Source of the DNA: Juglans regia
Lineage: Eukaryota; Streptophyta; Magnoliopsida; Fagales; Juglandaceae
DNA: 64,000 bases
Direction: 5' to 3'
Assembly (NCBI RefSeq): GCF_001411555.2
Contig: NC_049911.1
Location: 7,386,209 to 7,450,208 of the forward strand
Shown here piece by piece: positions 43,702 through 53,935 of this stretch. Under the pieces are notes generated by a model that saw only the letters and a list, made by a program, of their open reading frames with translations, was not told the DNA's origin and ran no database searches. Every line of letters starts with the position of its first letter. Within the stretch, counting starts at the first letter, position 1. The position numbers and the translations under genes are program-made.

Positions 43702-45961
43702 GTGGTCAAAGAAGATGTCGTGTCACATTAATTGATAGGACCAGTTGCATATTCTTGCATGTTCTTCCATTTCATTTATTAGTCTAAGACATGCACTTTA
43801 TTTTCTGTTTTATATTTCTGTTTTGCTTCATGTTTATGTTTTTCAGTTTTATATAAGAAAAAATTAAAATATAAAAATCAATTTGGTTGGTTTAAGTTTT
43901 TTTTTTTTTTGTTTTGTTTGAAAGTACATGCTTAATATGTCAAAGTTTGAGTACTTGTGTTCTCACATGGTAAATTTTTGAGCTTATGCATCTCTCTACT
44001 TTGAGCAGTTCACTTTGTGCATACTAACCCTTTGGGTCATATTGACAAAGTTCATTTGCAAAGTACTGTGAGAAACTTATATGTATGCACCTTATAATTA
44101 AGTTCCATATTTATTATTAAGATACTCATCATAGAGGAAGTTCATGCCTTAAATTGACTAATATCAGTTGAACCTAGTACAATAATAAAAAGATCTTCCC
44201 TTGCCAAACACAAATAGTTGATCCATATAGAAAAAGTCTGTTATATCATTGTGAAAAAAGACAAGCACCATACACGATCTATCCCTTAAGTTCTTGTAGA
44301 AATAATCGTGGCTCAAATCATTGTGGACAAAGATGAGCAACAAAAATAGACATGAAAAGGGTTGTGCAAACTAGTGTTTGGAGGAGATGCTCATGTATCT
44401 AGGCCCTAGCATAAAGTTTGACTTTTAAGGTGAGTAACAAACTCTTGTGAGCATCTATAAGAAGCAAAACATCCTAAATAAAGGTCTCAAAAATATATTG
44501 AAGAAAAAAGATATAAAAGTGCTATGATATAAGGTTACTTACTCACACACTCACATGAACTTTGACATTAATGATCTTATAAGGAGTGAACATCCATAGT
44601 GAGTGTTGCAAATAAGAGAATGTACTCTATTGAATTTATTTTGTGAGTGATATTATGCTTGAACTAAGATGCATCTAGGCATGTTACTTGTTTCACTGTT
44701 TATGTATAAAAGAAAAAGATTATTTTTTTCTATTTTTTTCTTATCATTTTTATGAAAAATAAATAAAGTGATAAAAATATAAAATATAATTTTTGGTTGG
44801 GTAAGTGTTGGATGGTGGTTTAATTCTGGGACTTGGCTTCTGATATATTGGCATAAGTCCTAGTGATGGGTCTCTGTTTTGTTTCTAAGTCCTAGTGGGA
44901 CTCTAAGGCACAAAGCACGTGCACGGTCCTTAGTCACTTAAGTGACTTAAGTCACACGCGCAGCCCCCGAATCGATTTCTCTAAATCTTCCAATTCATAG
45001 CTCACGGTTCTCTATATTCAAGCCGTAGCCTTCCTCATCTCTTCCATAACTTCTTCGATTTACTTGAGAGAAATACTTGGGTCCGAGTTCCTTAACTAAA
45101 GGCTCTCAATCACGGACTCACGGTAAAATTTTGAATTTATTCAAATCGCTCTCTCCTTCCAGTTCTAGATTTCGACACATCAATATCTGAAAATTGGGAT
45201 TTTGATTGTTAATTTATGATGTTGAGGCTGCGATTTTGATTAGGCAGAGTGGGCATTGACATAGTTGATCATATGAGAGTATTTTATCATGTATTGAGGA
45301 TGATTTTTTGTGAGTTATGTGATTATACATTTCAATTTTATCTCAGTGCATACCAAGTGTTTGATTTTTTGTCTCAACCAAGTTGTCTAAATCATTTGCT
45401 CATTGATTGATATACATTCATGCTCATATATCAGGTGCATTTTATCCATAAGAAGTTGAGACGCATGAGAGTTTTTTTATCATGAATTTCTTAGTTTTTT
45501 CATCTCGGCACACATAAGTGGTATTAATTCTCTTATAGGTATTGTCAAATTACTGACAAAAAAGGGGAGTTCTAGAGCAAATTAAAATATTTTGGTATTG
45601 TGAATTTTATGGAGAGTTTGAGTAGTGTGTTGTTGAGGTGGAGTTATAGAATTTGCTGCTGAAATGAATTTGTTGAGGGGGAGATGAATGATGTTAAATG
45701 GGAGAAAGTTTATTTTTGCTGGACATAATTTAATGTTGGACTAAAACAAGATTAAACTTTGAATTAATTTTTAAATCTTGTGAAATATAGTTTAATTCAG
45801 TTTCAAGTCTAATTTCATTGTTTTCAAGTGAATGGTTTGAACTGAACTTATAATATTAGTTAATGATGCTTCACGAGATCTTGGTCTACTGGTTGTGTTT
45901 GTCTCAGGTACACTTTGCATTCCTCAAGTCGACTTTGTCACCAATCGCCAAATGGGGAGAT
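43702..45961 (+). other. Non-coding interior of the gag-only element
   Basis: No open frame of 60 codons on either strand. A+T-rich except 44930-45190, which is C+T-rich and looks like a spliced-gene leader (GCAGCCCCCGAATCGATTTC, GCCTTCCTCATCTCTTCC). Purine tracts GACAAAAAAGGGGAG (about 45556) and CAAATGGGGAGAT (45949-45961) occur; the last abuts the 3' LTR. Confidence 0.75.
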
Positions 45962-46855
45962 TGTAGATGTAAAGTTTGGCTAAGACTAGGTGACTAAGTT
46001 GATAAGTTTGTATAGGATTAGGTGACTAAAATGATAGAGTTTATCTTATCAATAAGTTTGAATTTGAATGAATGTAAAATAATTGTTAACTTTATTTTAA
46101 ATAACATTAAGTTTATCTAGGAGTCTTTAAGGTTGGTTAGATAAGTCAGTAACATGAAATTCGAATTCCAAAAGATCTGCAATTATCCAGAACAAGAGTT
46201 GAATATAGTTCAGTAACTACAGAGAAGAGTTATCGAGACATGTCAGCAATCCGTCAGGAGATGTCTTCGTGACAGATTCTGCCCGTCAGCAGAATTATAC
46301 TTCAACTGGGACTCTTTTCAGATTGTTTATTTAAATGATCCTACTAGTTAAGATCCACATGGATTCAGATCTACATATTTTCTAGATCACTTTCTGGTGC
46401 ATTGTTTGGTGAGAAAAGTCCTTAGTGAATTTTCATATTTGTGATCTCTTTGAGTGTGATCGTGCTTCGAGCGTGGATGATAGTGTGATTGGACTTCACC
46501 CCCTAGAGTTATAGGAGAAAAGACAATATTTGAAGATCGCCAGAGATTCTGACTGCTACTGCGGTAGTGTCTGGGCAACTAAGAGAGTCAAGTTGCCAAG
46601 GTTTTGTAATTGACGAGTACTTGTAATTGATTTTTAAATAATAAGATTGACTTTCCTAGATTTGGCTGTCCCGTAGGGTTTTACATTTAAAAAGTTCTTT
46701 AATGGGTGTTCTTTCAATACCAATATTAGTATTATGCAATTTATTTTATGTTATTGTCTAATTATTAAATTAATTGCATGCTTGAATACTAATCAATTTG
46801 TTGAATGAATTGGTAGATATTTCCGTTGCATTACAGGAGTACTTTGGTAATTTCA
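45962..46855 (+). repeat. 3' LTR of the gag-only element
   Basis: 894 bp; starts TGTAGATG, ends GGTAATTTCA, and is followed by the second TGGAT. Confidence 0.94.
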
Positions 46856-47800
46856 TGGATGATATAATATTTGGTACTACTAATGAAAATATATGCCAAG
46901 TTTTTGTTAAAAGTATGTAGGAAGAATTTGAAATGAGCATGATGGGAGAACTTAACTTCTTTCTTGGATTGCAAATCAAGCAAGTAAAAAAGTGAAACAT
47001 TCATTAATCGGTCAAAATATATCAAAGTATTATTCAAAAAGTTTGAGATGGATGGTGCAAAGCAAATTGGAACACTAATGAGCCAACCCACCAAACTTGA
47101 TAGAAAGCGGTAAGCCAGTTGATTCAAAGGTATATCGAGGTATGATTGGTAGTCTATTATATTTGACAGTCAGTAGACCAGATATTATGTTCAGTGTATG
47201 CTTATGTGCATGTTTTCAATCATCTCAAAAAGAATCTCATTTGATTATAGTTAAGCGCATTCTTAGATATCTTGTTGGTACAATTGACATAGGGTTATGT
47301 TATCCTAAGTACATTTCTTTCAATCTAATTAGCTACTCAGATGCAGATTATTCTGGTTGCAATGTTGACCGAGAAAGCACTAGTGGAACATGTTATTTCT
47401 TAGGTCATGCACTTGTTTAATGGTTTGGTAAAAAGCAAAAATCGGTTGCATTCTCTACTGCTGAGGCAAAATATGTTATGGTGGGTAGTTGTTGTGCTCA
47501 AGTTCTTTACATGAAACAACTCGAAGATTTTAAGCTCATATACAATCACATTCTAATAAAATGTGATAATAAAAGTGCTAAAAATCTTTTAAAGAACCCA
47601 ATACAACATTCTATAACTAAGCATATTGAGATGAAATATCATTTTCTTTGAGATCATGTGCAAAAAAAAACAATATTGTACTAGAATTCACAAACACACA
47701 CGATCAGTTGACTGGCATTTTCACAAAACCTCTACCAGAAGATAGACTATGCATGATTAGAAGAGAAATAAAAATAATGCATGCCATGAATATCTGTTAA
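46856..47800 (+). pseudogene. SIRE-like RT end and RNase H
   Basis: The frame resumes at GATGATATAATATTTGG (DDIIFG), then MMGELNFFLGLQIKQ, YRGMIGSLLYLTVSRPDIMF, LRYLVGTIDIGLCYP, SYSDADYSGCNVDRESTSGT and CYFLGHALV. After a stop at 47418 it continues with WFGKKQKSVAFSTAEAKYV and KCDNKSAKNLLKNPIQHSI to LAFSQNLYQK in another frame. Confidence 0.88.
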
Positions 47801-47819
47801 ATAATTTTATTATATTATT

Positions 47820-48269
47820 TCAAATGACGTACAAAAACTTGAGACTTTTAGCTTTATTTTTTAAGCGCTTTTGTTCTTCATATATCAACATGCTATCCTT
47901 ATCTAAAGGATTAGACGGTTGAAATGAAGAGTCAAGCAATGATTTTATATCCTTATTCTTTTGTTTTAAGTCTTCTATTTTTTTGTTAGACTCGTGAGCA
48001 AGTTGTTGAAGTAAATAAATCTTCTCATTAAACTTTTCAATCTCACAAGTTTTGGACTGCAATCGCCAGGAAATTGCAACAATGGACGATGAGTATCGAG
48101 TACCGAGACTCACAAGTTCATAAATGGCATCATTATCTTATTTGTTAGTCAGATCACTCTCATGCTGCATCATGGCACCTATGGTAGATGCATAAATAAT
48201 TGGTGGTTGAGTTGTAGAATACCTCATATAGTGATCAAGGGGATTGTTGGAAGAAGCTTGTTGAGCCAT
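47820..48269 (-). pseudogene. Antisense ORF 1 of the SIRE-like element, coiled-coil protein
   Basis: Antisense to the element, between RNase H and the 3' LTR. Starts MAQQASSNNPLD at 48269 and ends TGA at 47820-47822; 150 codons including the stop, with one in-frame stop (after SDLTNK, near 48140). The C-terminal two thirds are a heptad-like coiled coil (CEIEKFNEKIYLLQQLAHES, NKKIEDLKQKNKDIKSLL). I do not recognise a family. It is paralogous to the frame at 48536-48987. Additional and antisense frames at this position are known in other plant LTR elements; the role is unknown. Confidence 0.6.
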
Positions 48270-48535
48270 CGCGTAAAAAAAAAAAAAAAAATAAAAAATA
48301 AATAAATAAATAAAAACAAAAACTTAGAGAGTGAGAATGCAGATGGATCACAGAGAGTAAAGAAGATTTGATGCGAATTAGATGAAACTTAAGACTGATT
48401 TTAAAGAGATAGAAATGAAAACAAGACAAGCTATCATTTCTTTACATTTTACCTAGTAAAAAATTACAAGATATGCTGGATGCATATTGTCAAAAGTTAT
48501 TTAGCTAAGCTAGCAAGATTAATTGCAGACTGTCT

Positions 48536-48987
48536 TTATTTTTCTTGTAAATGCTGAACCACTGTTATTATCTTCTGATGTTGATTTTGTATTTGAACTC
48601 TCTCTTGTTCTAGCTCCTCTATTCGTGGTTGTAAGTCATGAGCGTACTAATCCACAAATTTATTGAACTCTTTGTTTTCTTACTTTAACCTTTTATTATT
48701 TCTATCTTTATTAGCAAGCTTTTGACGTAACTCAGATATTTGACTGTTAAGTTGATAAACCTCACTCACCCTCACTAGTAACTTCTGAAACATGGCCGTA
48801 ATAGAGGCATCATATTAAGCACGAAGTATTTTTGATTCTGCAACAACCTCATAATTAGTCCTACCAGAAAAATGCATCTATGCTCCTATCGTGGTGTTGA
48901 CAGTCTTAGGAGAGAAAATTGGTGATTGAGGTGTAACGGGTTTCTAATTCAAATCTGAAACATTAATGGAAGAAAGTTGCTTGGCAT
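48536..48987 (-). pseudogene. Antisense ORF 2, paralogue of antisense ORF 1
   Basis: Read on the minus strand: AKQLSSINVSDLN, SPIFSPKTVNTTIGA, FSGRTNYEVVAESKILRA, YDASITAMFQKLLVRVSEVY, QLNSQISELRQKLANKDR, IEELEQERVQIQNQ, ending LQEK then TAA. It follows the order of ORF 1 (MAQQASSNNPLD ... ASTIGAMM ... TNK ... coiled coil), so the pair looks like a tandem duplication. The start codon is lost (ATGCCAAG where an ATG in frame would be expected), and at least five stops break it. Confidence 0.55.
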
Positions 48988-49488
48988 ACTATCGTTCTGG
49001 ATAAACAGAAACTAAGTCAATGAATAATGTTAGATTTTTTTTTTTCCATGAAAATGGTCATTTTAAAAAGAAACTCAAAGCTTTCAAATCTTTGCAAAAT
49101 CTCATTTTTCAACAATATCAAGCAGATTTAAATCTCCTTCCGCACTAAGTTGATAGAGCTAGGTCTCAAGGCTTTGCAACACTTGCCGGGCTTCGGGCAG
49201 CTCTAATTATTCAATGCTCCACAACTTTTATAACTGCACAATTCTTATCAGTCCATTGGTTACTACGGTTCCTTTTTAATGATGCCAAAAGGGGAAGAAG
49301 TTTTAGAATAAGAACATTAACATGTTCTTGTCAATGCTCTGTTTTAAATTAAAATCCCTTGAATTATTAAGCTTGTCATATATGCTTGGAATTATGTTTA
49401 TCTATTGCTTGAAAAACTAATGTACATTCTTAGGGGGAGCTTAAGTATTACTACATGTTTCAGAATTCTACTAAGTATTTATCATCAT

Positions 49489-49501
49489 AAAAAGGAGGAG
49501 A
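49489..49501 (+). other. Polypurine tract of the SIRE-like element
   Basis: AAAAAGGAGGAGA, one base before the 3' LTR start TGTTGAACCC. Confidence 0.88.
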
Positions 49502-49502
49502 T

Positions 49503-50904
49503 TGTTGAACCCAAGGTTTCAAACTTCATATAATTATATATCTACATATGGATTTTAATGATAACAAATAAATTCAAGAGTCTTAAGCTCAAGTTGTCTA
49601 TATAATTGAGTCAAGCACATCAACGAATCAAGCATGGGCAAGAAAGAGAACAAGCTTACAAATAAAGCTCTTAAAGTAATTTTGTACATCTCTCGAAAAA
49701 ATTCGAAATTGGATTAGGGCTCAAAATGAATATTTTCTCATAAAGCAACAAATTGCATTTTCCACATGTGCATGACATATTTGAAAATTAAAAGTTTGAA
49801 ATTTGAATTTTTGAAACTTGATTGATTGTCATCTTTCACATGTACATAACATGATTAAAAGTTTAAATTTTGAATTTTTGAAAGATGATTGATTGTCCAT
49901 GCCTTGTTTGAAAATTTTGAAAAGTAGTTAATGCTATTTTTGACATGTAGAAGGTAGACGATTTTGTTAGAAAATTTTGAGAAGTAAATAATGTTTATTT
50001 TGTCATATGTAAAAAGTAAAATATTAGGTTTGAAAATCTTGAAAAGTAATTGATGCTCTTTTTGACATATACAAAAGGTAGATATTTTGTTTGGAAATTT
50101 TAAAAAGTAAATAATGCTCATTTGGTCATATGCGAAAAGTAAAAGATTATGTTTGAAAAATTTGAAAAGTGAATGATAATTACAAAAAAGAAAAACTTTT
50201 ATTTGAAAATTTTGAGAAGTGAGTGATGCTCATTTTTAACATGTGAATATTTTTATATTTGAAAATGAAGTCTTATATGCTTATAAATAGCTCATTTGAG
50301 ATCTTCAAATTTAATACACTAAAAATACAAGAGCATACACACATCAATTGTAAGTTTTACGACATTCATTCAAAGCTTTCAATCTATTTTCTAAGTATTA
50401 AGCCTTAACCCTTGTTCATTTTGAGAAAGATATAGTTTGCGCTGTATTATTCTTGTTCCACTCATTGAGGAGTATTTTCTGATAACGTACCCACTATCAA
50501 CACTTGTATCAGTAAAAGGGTGTGTATAACCCTTGTGCATGTAGAAGATGTTTTATACAGGAAATAGTTGAATCACCACGTGTAAAGTGATTGTAAGTAT
50601 AGAGAGTGTTCTACACAGATTCTTTGTAACGGTACTGCTCAAATGTATAATAAATTTCTATCTCCACCTGAAGGAGATTGAATAATGAATTTGAGAATTC
50701 TCAAGGGGTAGCTTGAGACAAGGATGTAGTCAGTGTGGCTGAATCTCGTTAAAATACTGAGTTTGCTTCCTTTTACCCTTACTCTTTATATTTACTGCTG
50801 CTTTATATTTTCTTCATATTTTATATTGTGTATTTGATTTTTATTTGCGAATTTTTAAATACAACCAAATTAACCCCCTCCTTGTGTTAGTCATCTTGGA
50901 AATA
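49503..50904 (+). repeat. 3' LTR of the SIRE-like element
   Basis: 1402 bp without the MITE found in the 5' LTR. Ends GGAAATA where the 5' LTR has AGCAACA; the target duplication CTTTT follows. Confidence 0.92.
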
Positions 50905-50909
50905 CTTTT

Positions 50910-51932
50910 GTACATAGAAACATGTCTAGTTTCAGTTCATTGACACTTGTTTTTGTTCATTGAAGGAAAAAATAATGTTTTTGTTTATTGATGGTCACAT
51001 CGTAAAATATGAAATGCCATTAGACTCCAAGTCAAAGCCATGGAAACATAGTAAACCAAAACCTCTATGTAGAGAGTCAAAACTACCAACTACACAAAAC
51101 TACCATTATGTATGACAGTTCGACTCTAAGGTAGACGGAACAACCCAAACATAACACATCTTTCCTCCTCACTAGACAAGAATAGATAAACAATATGCCA
51201 AAATAGAAACAGTAGAGAGTGACGCACAACCTCAGATCTGTGAACGAAATTCATACCAGTTCATCCTCAAAATAAATAAATAGCAAAGCATTTACCCAAA
51301 TTGCACACGGTAGTGGCAAATTTGTTCACACTAGAGAGTGATGCCATGTAGGGTAGAGCCGGGCCGATTCATAGAGGAAATCGTAAAACCTTCTGGACGA
51401 TGTTTCACCGGCAAGGAAAGGGATTCAACACATCAAAGGTCCTTGCAATGCAAAACACATGGTGATTTAATCACTTGAGGAAGAGAAAATAAGAATCGCA
51501 GAAGAGGGAGAGAAGAGCGAGGAAGACGACGACACAGGGAATGCATAGAGAATAAGGAGAAAAGAGTGAGGAAGAGAGACTTATGTTTGGCCTGGAAGAC
51601 GACGACAACGAAGACGGCGACAATGCAGATGATTGCAGGAGAGAAGGGGACACTCGCGAGTTGAAGAAGAGCGAGGTAGGGATGTCTGGGTGGCTTTTGG
51701 GTTAAAGAAAGAGAAAAGAACAAGGGAAAGAGAAAGGGGGAGGTTGATGAAATGATAAAATACTTTGATCCAGTGTGAATAGTAGCTCGCCAACTTTGGA
51801 GAGCACCCAAGAATTACTCTAGCTCATATGTTGAGATTTGGACCATTGGCTAGTCCAATGTGGAAGCTTTTTGACAAATATAGCCAAATTATGGACTTGC
51901 ATTGGCATTTGGGTAGGCTGTTGCCAATGCTC
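50910..51932. other. Right arm of the PIF/Harbinger element
   Basis: Non-coding; probably promoter and leader of the minus-strand Myb-like gene, then the terminal inverted repeat (51830-51932). C+T-rich minus-strand frames at 51433-51810 lack any recognisable domain. Confidence 0.6.
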
Positions 51933-51935
51933 TAA

Positions 51936-52595
51936 GCGGGTCTTGTGTCGCTAAATGCTACTGTCTGCATTTTGTTTCAATCGATACACGCATTTGCATT
52001 CGATAATATTCATCTGAGGAGTGGTTGGAACAAGTTGCAGGCGGTCCGAAAGGCATAAGACAAATCTTTTTTGGGCACATGAGCATGAGCCATAAGAGAG
52101 TCTAGTTTCAACAAGATGATGATGTTTGCATTCAACGAAGCCATTTTGCTCATGAGTGTGCGGACAAATGATTCTGTGATGAATGCCAAGAGATTTCAAA
52201 AAGTGATGTAATTTTCTATATTCCCCACCCCAATCAGTTTGAACTGATTTGATTTTGCAATCAAATTGTCGTTTAACAAACTTTTGAAAAATGTAGAAGG
52301 TAGGTTTCACTTCAAATTTTTTGGTCAATGGATAGAACCATGTAAATTTACTGAAATAATCTAGAAAATAACATAATAGCGATAGCCTTCAATTGAGGGT
52401 TCAGGAGAAGAGCCCTAAACATCAGAAAAAATTAAATCCAAATGTTTTTGAGAACAAGATGGTGACAAATAGAAGGGTAGATTATGACTTTTAGCTTGTT
52501 TACAAGAATTGCAAATGGCAAAAGTCTTATTGCTAGAAATAGGAAGTTGATTTGAAAATAAAATATGCTTGACTAGTGCATTTGTACACCTCACG
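51936..52595 (-). pseudogene. Element C integrase
   Basis: Minus strand: CKQAKSHNLPF (52485-52520), HLDLIFSDVWG-like sequence, then 51951-52328 with CKIKSVQTDWGGEYRKLHHF (core Asp), GIHHRIICPHTHEQNGFVEC (core Glu) and CVYRLKQNADSSI leading to the Harbinger insertion. Stops near 52370 and frame changes. Confidence 0.85.
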
Positions 52596-53930
52596 ATGTT
52601 GCTGTGAGGGAAGGTCCCGACGTCCTGTTCGTGCAAGAAACGAGATTGAAGACTCATGCAGTGGAAAAATGTAAGTATAAACTTGGCTTTTCTCATTACT
52701 TTGTAGTAGATTCTATGGGAACGAGTGGGGGAATTGCTCTGTTCTAGAGTAAGGAAGTAGAAATTGACATTCAAAGTTATTCTACAAATCATATTTTGGA
52801 TGCTTTGATTAAAAATGTTGGGGCCATTAGAATTAATTTTTGTCTTACCGGGGTATATGGTCCTCCTGAGGCTCACAAACGCTATAAGATATGGAAGGAT
52901 ATTGTACGCGGATTACATAGGAGTAGAAATGAGGCATGTCTATTGTTGGATGATTTTAAAAAGATATTAAGCCAGGCTGGGGAGGAGAATGAGATCTGAG
53001 AAACAAATTGCTGATTTCAGAGGTGTACTTCAAGATTGTTCTTTGAGAGACTTGGGATTTAGAGGGCCACGGTTCACATGGTGTAATCGTAGAGAAGGAA
53101 AACACTCTATAAGTGAAAGACTAGATAGGTTTCTTGCTAATACACTGTGGTGTTGTGAGTACCTAAATGCAAGTGTTTTCCATGGGTCCGCATATTCAGA
53201 TCACTTGCCAATTTGGATTGAGGTTGATGGGGAAAGAATCCTACGAGGGAGGCCTAAGTTGTTCAGATTTGAGGCTGTGGGTTGGGAAGAAGGGTTGTGA
53301 AGATATTGTTAAAGAGACATGGAGAGCAAGGGGTGCTAGTAATGATACGACTGCTGTTATGAACAAAATTTCTGAGTGTGGACAGAGACTTCAAAAATGG
53401 AATCAACATCATTTTGGTAGAGTCAAACTAAATCTGAGAAAGGCCCAAAATAGACTACAACGATTGGAAATCAGTGATCCCCGGTGCACTGACAAGGAAG
53501 GCCTCGTAGCTGCTAGAAAGGAAGTTCACCTATGGATGGAGAGAGATAAACTGATGTGGCGTTAGAGATCCAAAGCTCTGTGGCTAAAGGAAGGAGATCA
53601 TAATTCTAAGTTCTTCCATGGTAAAGCTACAAACAGGAGAAAAAGGAATCAACTCCTTAAGATTCAAAATGACCATGGAGATTGGCAGCAGGGGGATGAA
53701 AGAGATTGCGTTATTCTAGATTTCTTTACGAAGCTGTTTACTATTGCTGATCAAAGAGGGTCTATGGAGTTCTTGGGTAGTTTGAGTGGAAGAGTGACTA
53801 GCCAAATGAATGAAGGGTTAATTGCAAGATTCTCTGAGCAAGAGGTGGTATAGGCACTAAAATAGATGCATCCTTTGAAAGATCCAAGCCCAGATGGAAT
53901 GGCACCATTGTTTTATCAAAAAAAAAAACA
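52596..53930 (+). mobile_element. LINE fragment (endonuclease to start of RT) in element C
   Basis: ORF2-like: DVLFVQETRLKTH, GGIALF, GVYGPPEAHKRYKIW (52796-52999), DCSLRDLGFRGPRFTWCNRR, ERLDRFLANTLW, AYSDHLPIWIEV (52989-53300), KWNQHHFGRVKLNLRKAQNR and the RT entry KDPSPDGMAPLFYQ. It then ends at an A11 run with RT incomplete. Neither the normal LINE 3' UTR nor a clear target duplication is present. Stops are few. Confidence 0.8.
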
Positions 53931-53935
53931 ACATT

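Larger units (their letters stand above)
40907..46855 (+). mobile_element. Gag-only LTR retrotransposon (TR-GAG-like), copia type
   Basis: Target duplication TGGAT (40902-40906, 46856-46860). LTRs 40907-41819 and 45962-46855 begin TGTAGATG and end TTTCA. Inside are a long gag (41880-43701) and then 2.26 kb with no frame of 60 codons on either strand, so no protease, integrase, RT or RNase H. It must have been mobilised by another element's enzymes. LTR copies differ at many scattered positions, so it is not very recent. Confidence 0.92.
36769..50904 (+). mobile_element. SIRE-like Ty1/copia element, defective, with nested insertions
   Basis: Flanked by CTTTT (36764-36768, 50905-50909). LTRs of about 1.4 kb start TGTT; the 5' LTR ends AACA, and the 3' copy now ends ATA. 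The PBS is at 39100-39111 and the purine tract at 49489-49501. Long LTRs, a long gag and a large region between RNase H and the 3' LTR are features of the Sirevirus lineage. Protease, integrase and the first part of RT are missing. A gag-only element sits in RT and a hAT-type MITE in the 5' LTR. Confidence 0.9.
32272..51932. mobile_element. PIF/Harbinger DNA transposon, split by a copia element
   Basis: Flanked by TAA (32269-32271 and 51933-51935). Removing it joins codons of element C into TRLVAKGFHQQ with a single TTA. The right end, read inward, is GAGCATTGGCAACAGCCTAC; the left end AACCATTGACAATGGCCTAG is its worn partner (about 15 of 23 positions match). Further inside, TCCACATTGGACTAGCCAAT and TCCATATTAGACTAACCAT also match. 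It encodes a transposase (+) and a Myb/NAM-associated protein (-). Without the copia insertion it is about 5.5 kb. Confidence 0.9.

Noticed and set aside
43702..45961. Search for an envelope-like or pol gene in the gag-only element
   Set aside because: No frame of 60 codons on either strand and no RT, integrase or protease motif in fragments.
51433..51810. Minus-strand frames with hydrophobic and Ser-rich residues
   Set aside because: They lie in low-complexity C+T-rich sequence of the Harbinger arm, without recognisable domain or splice context.
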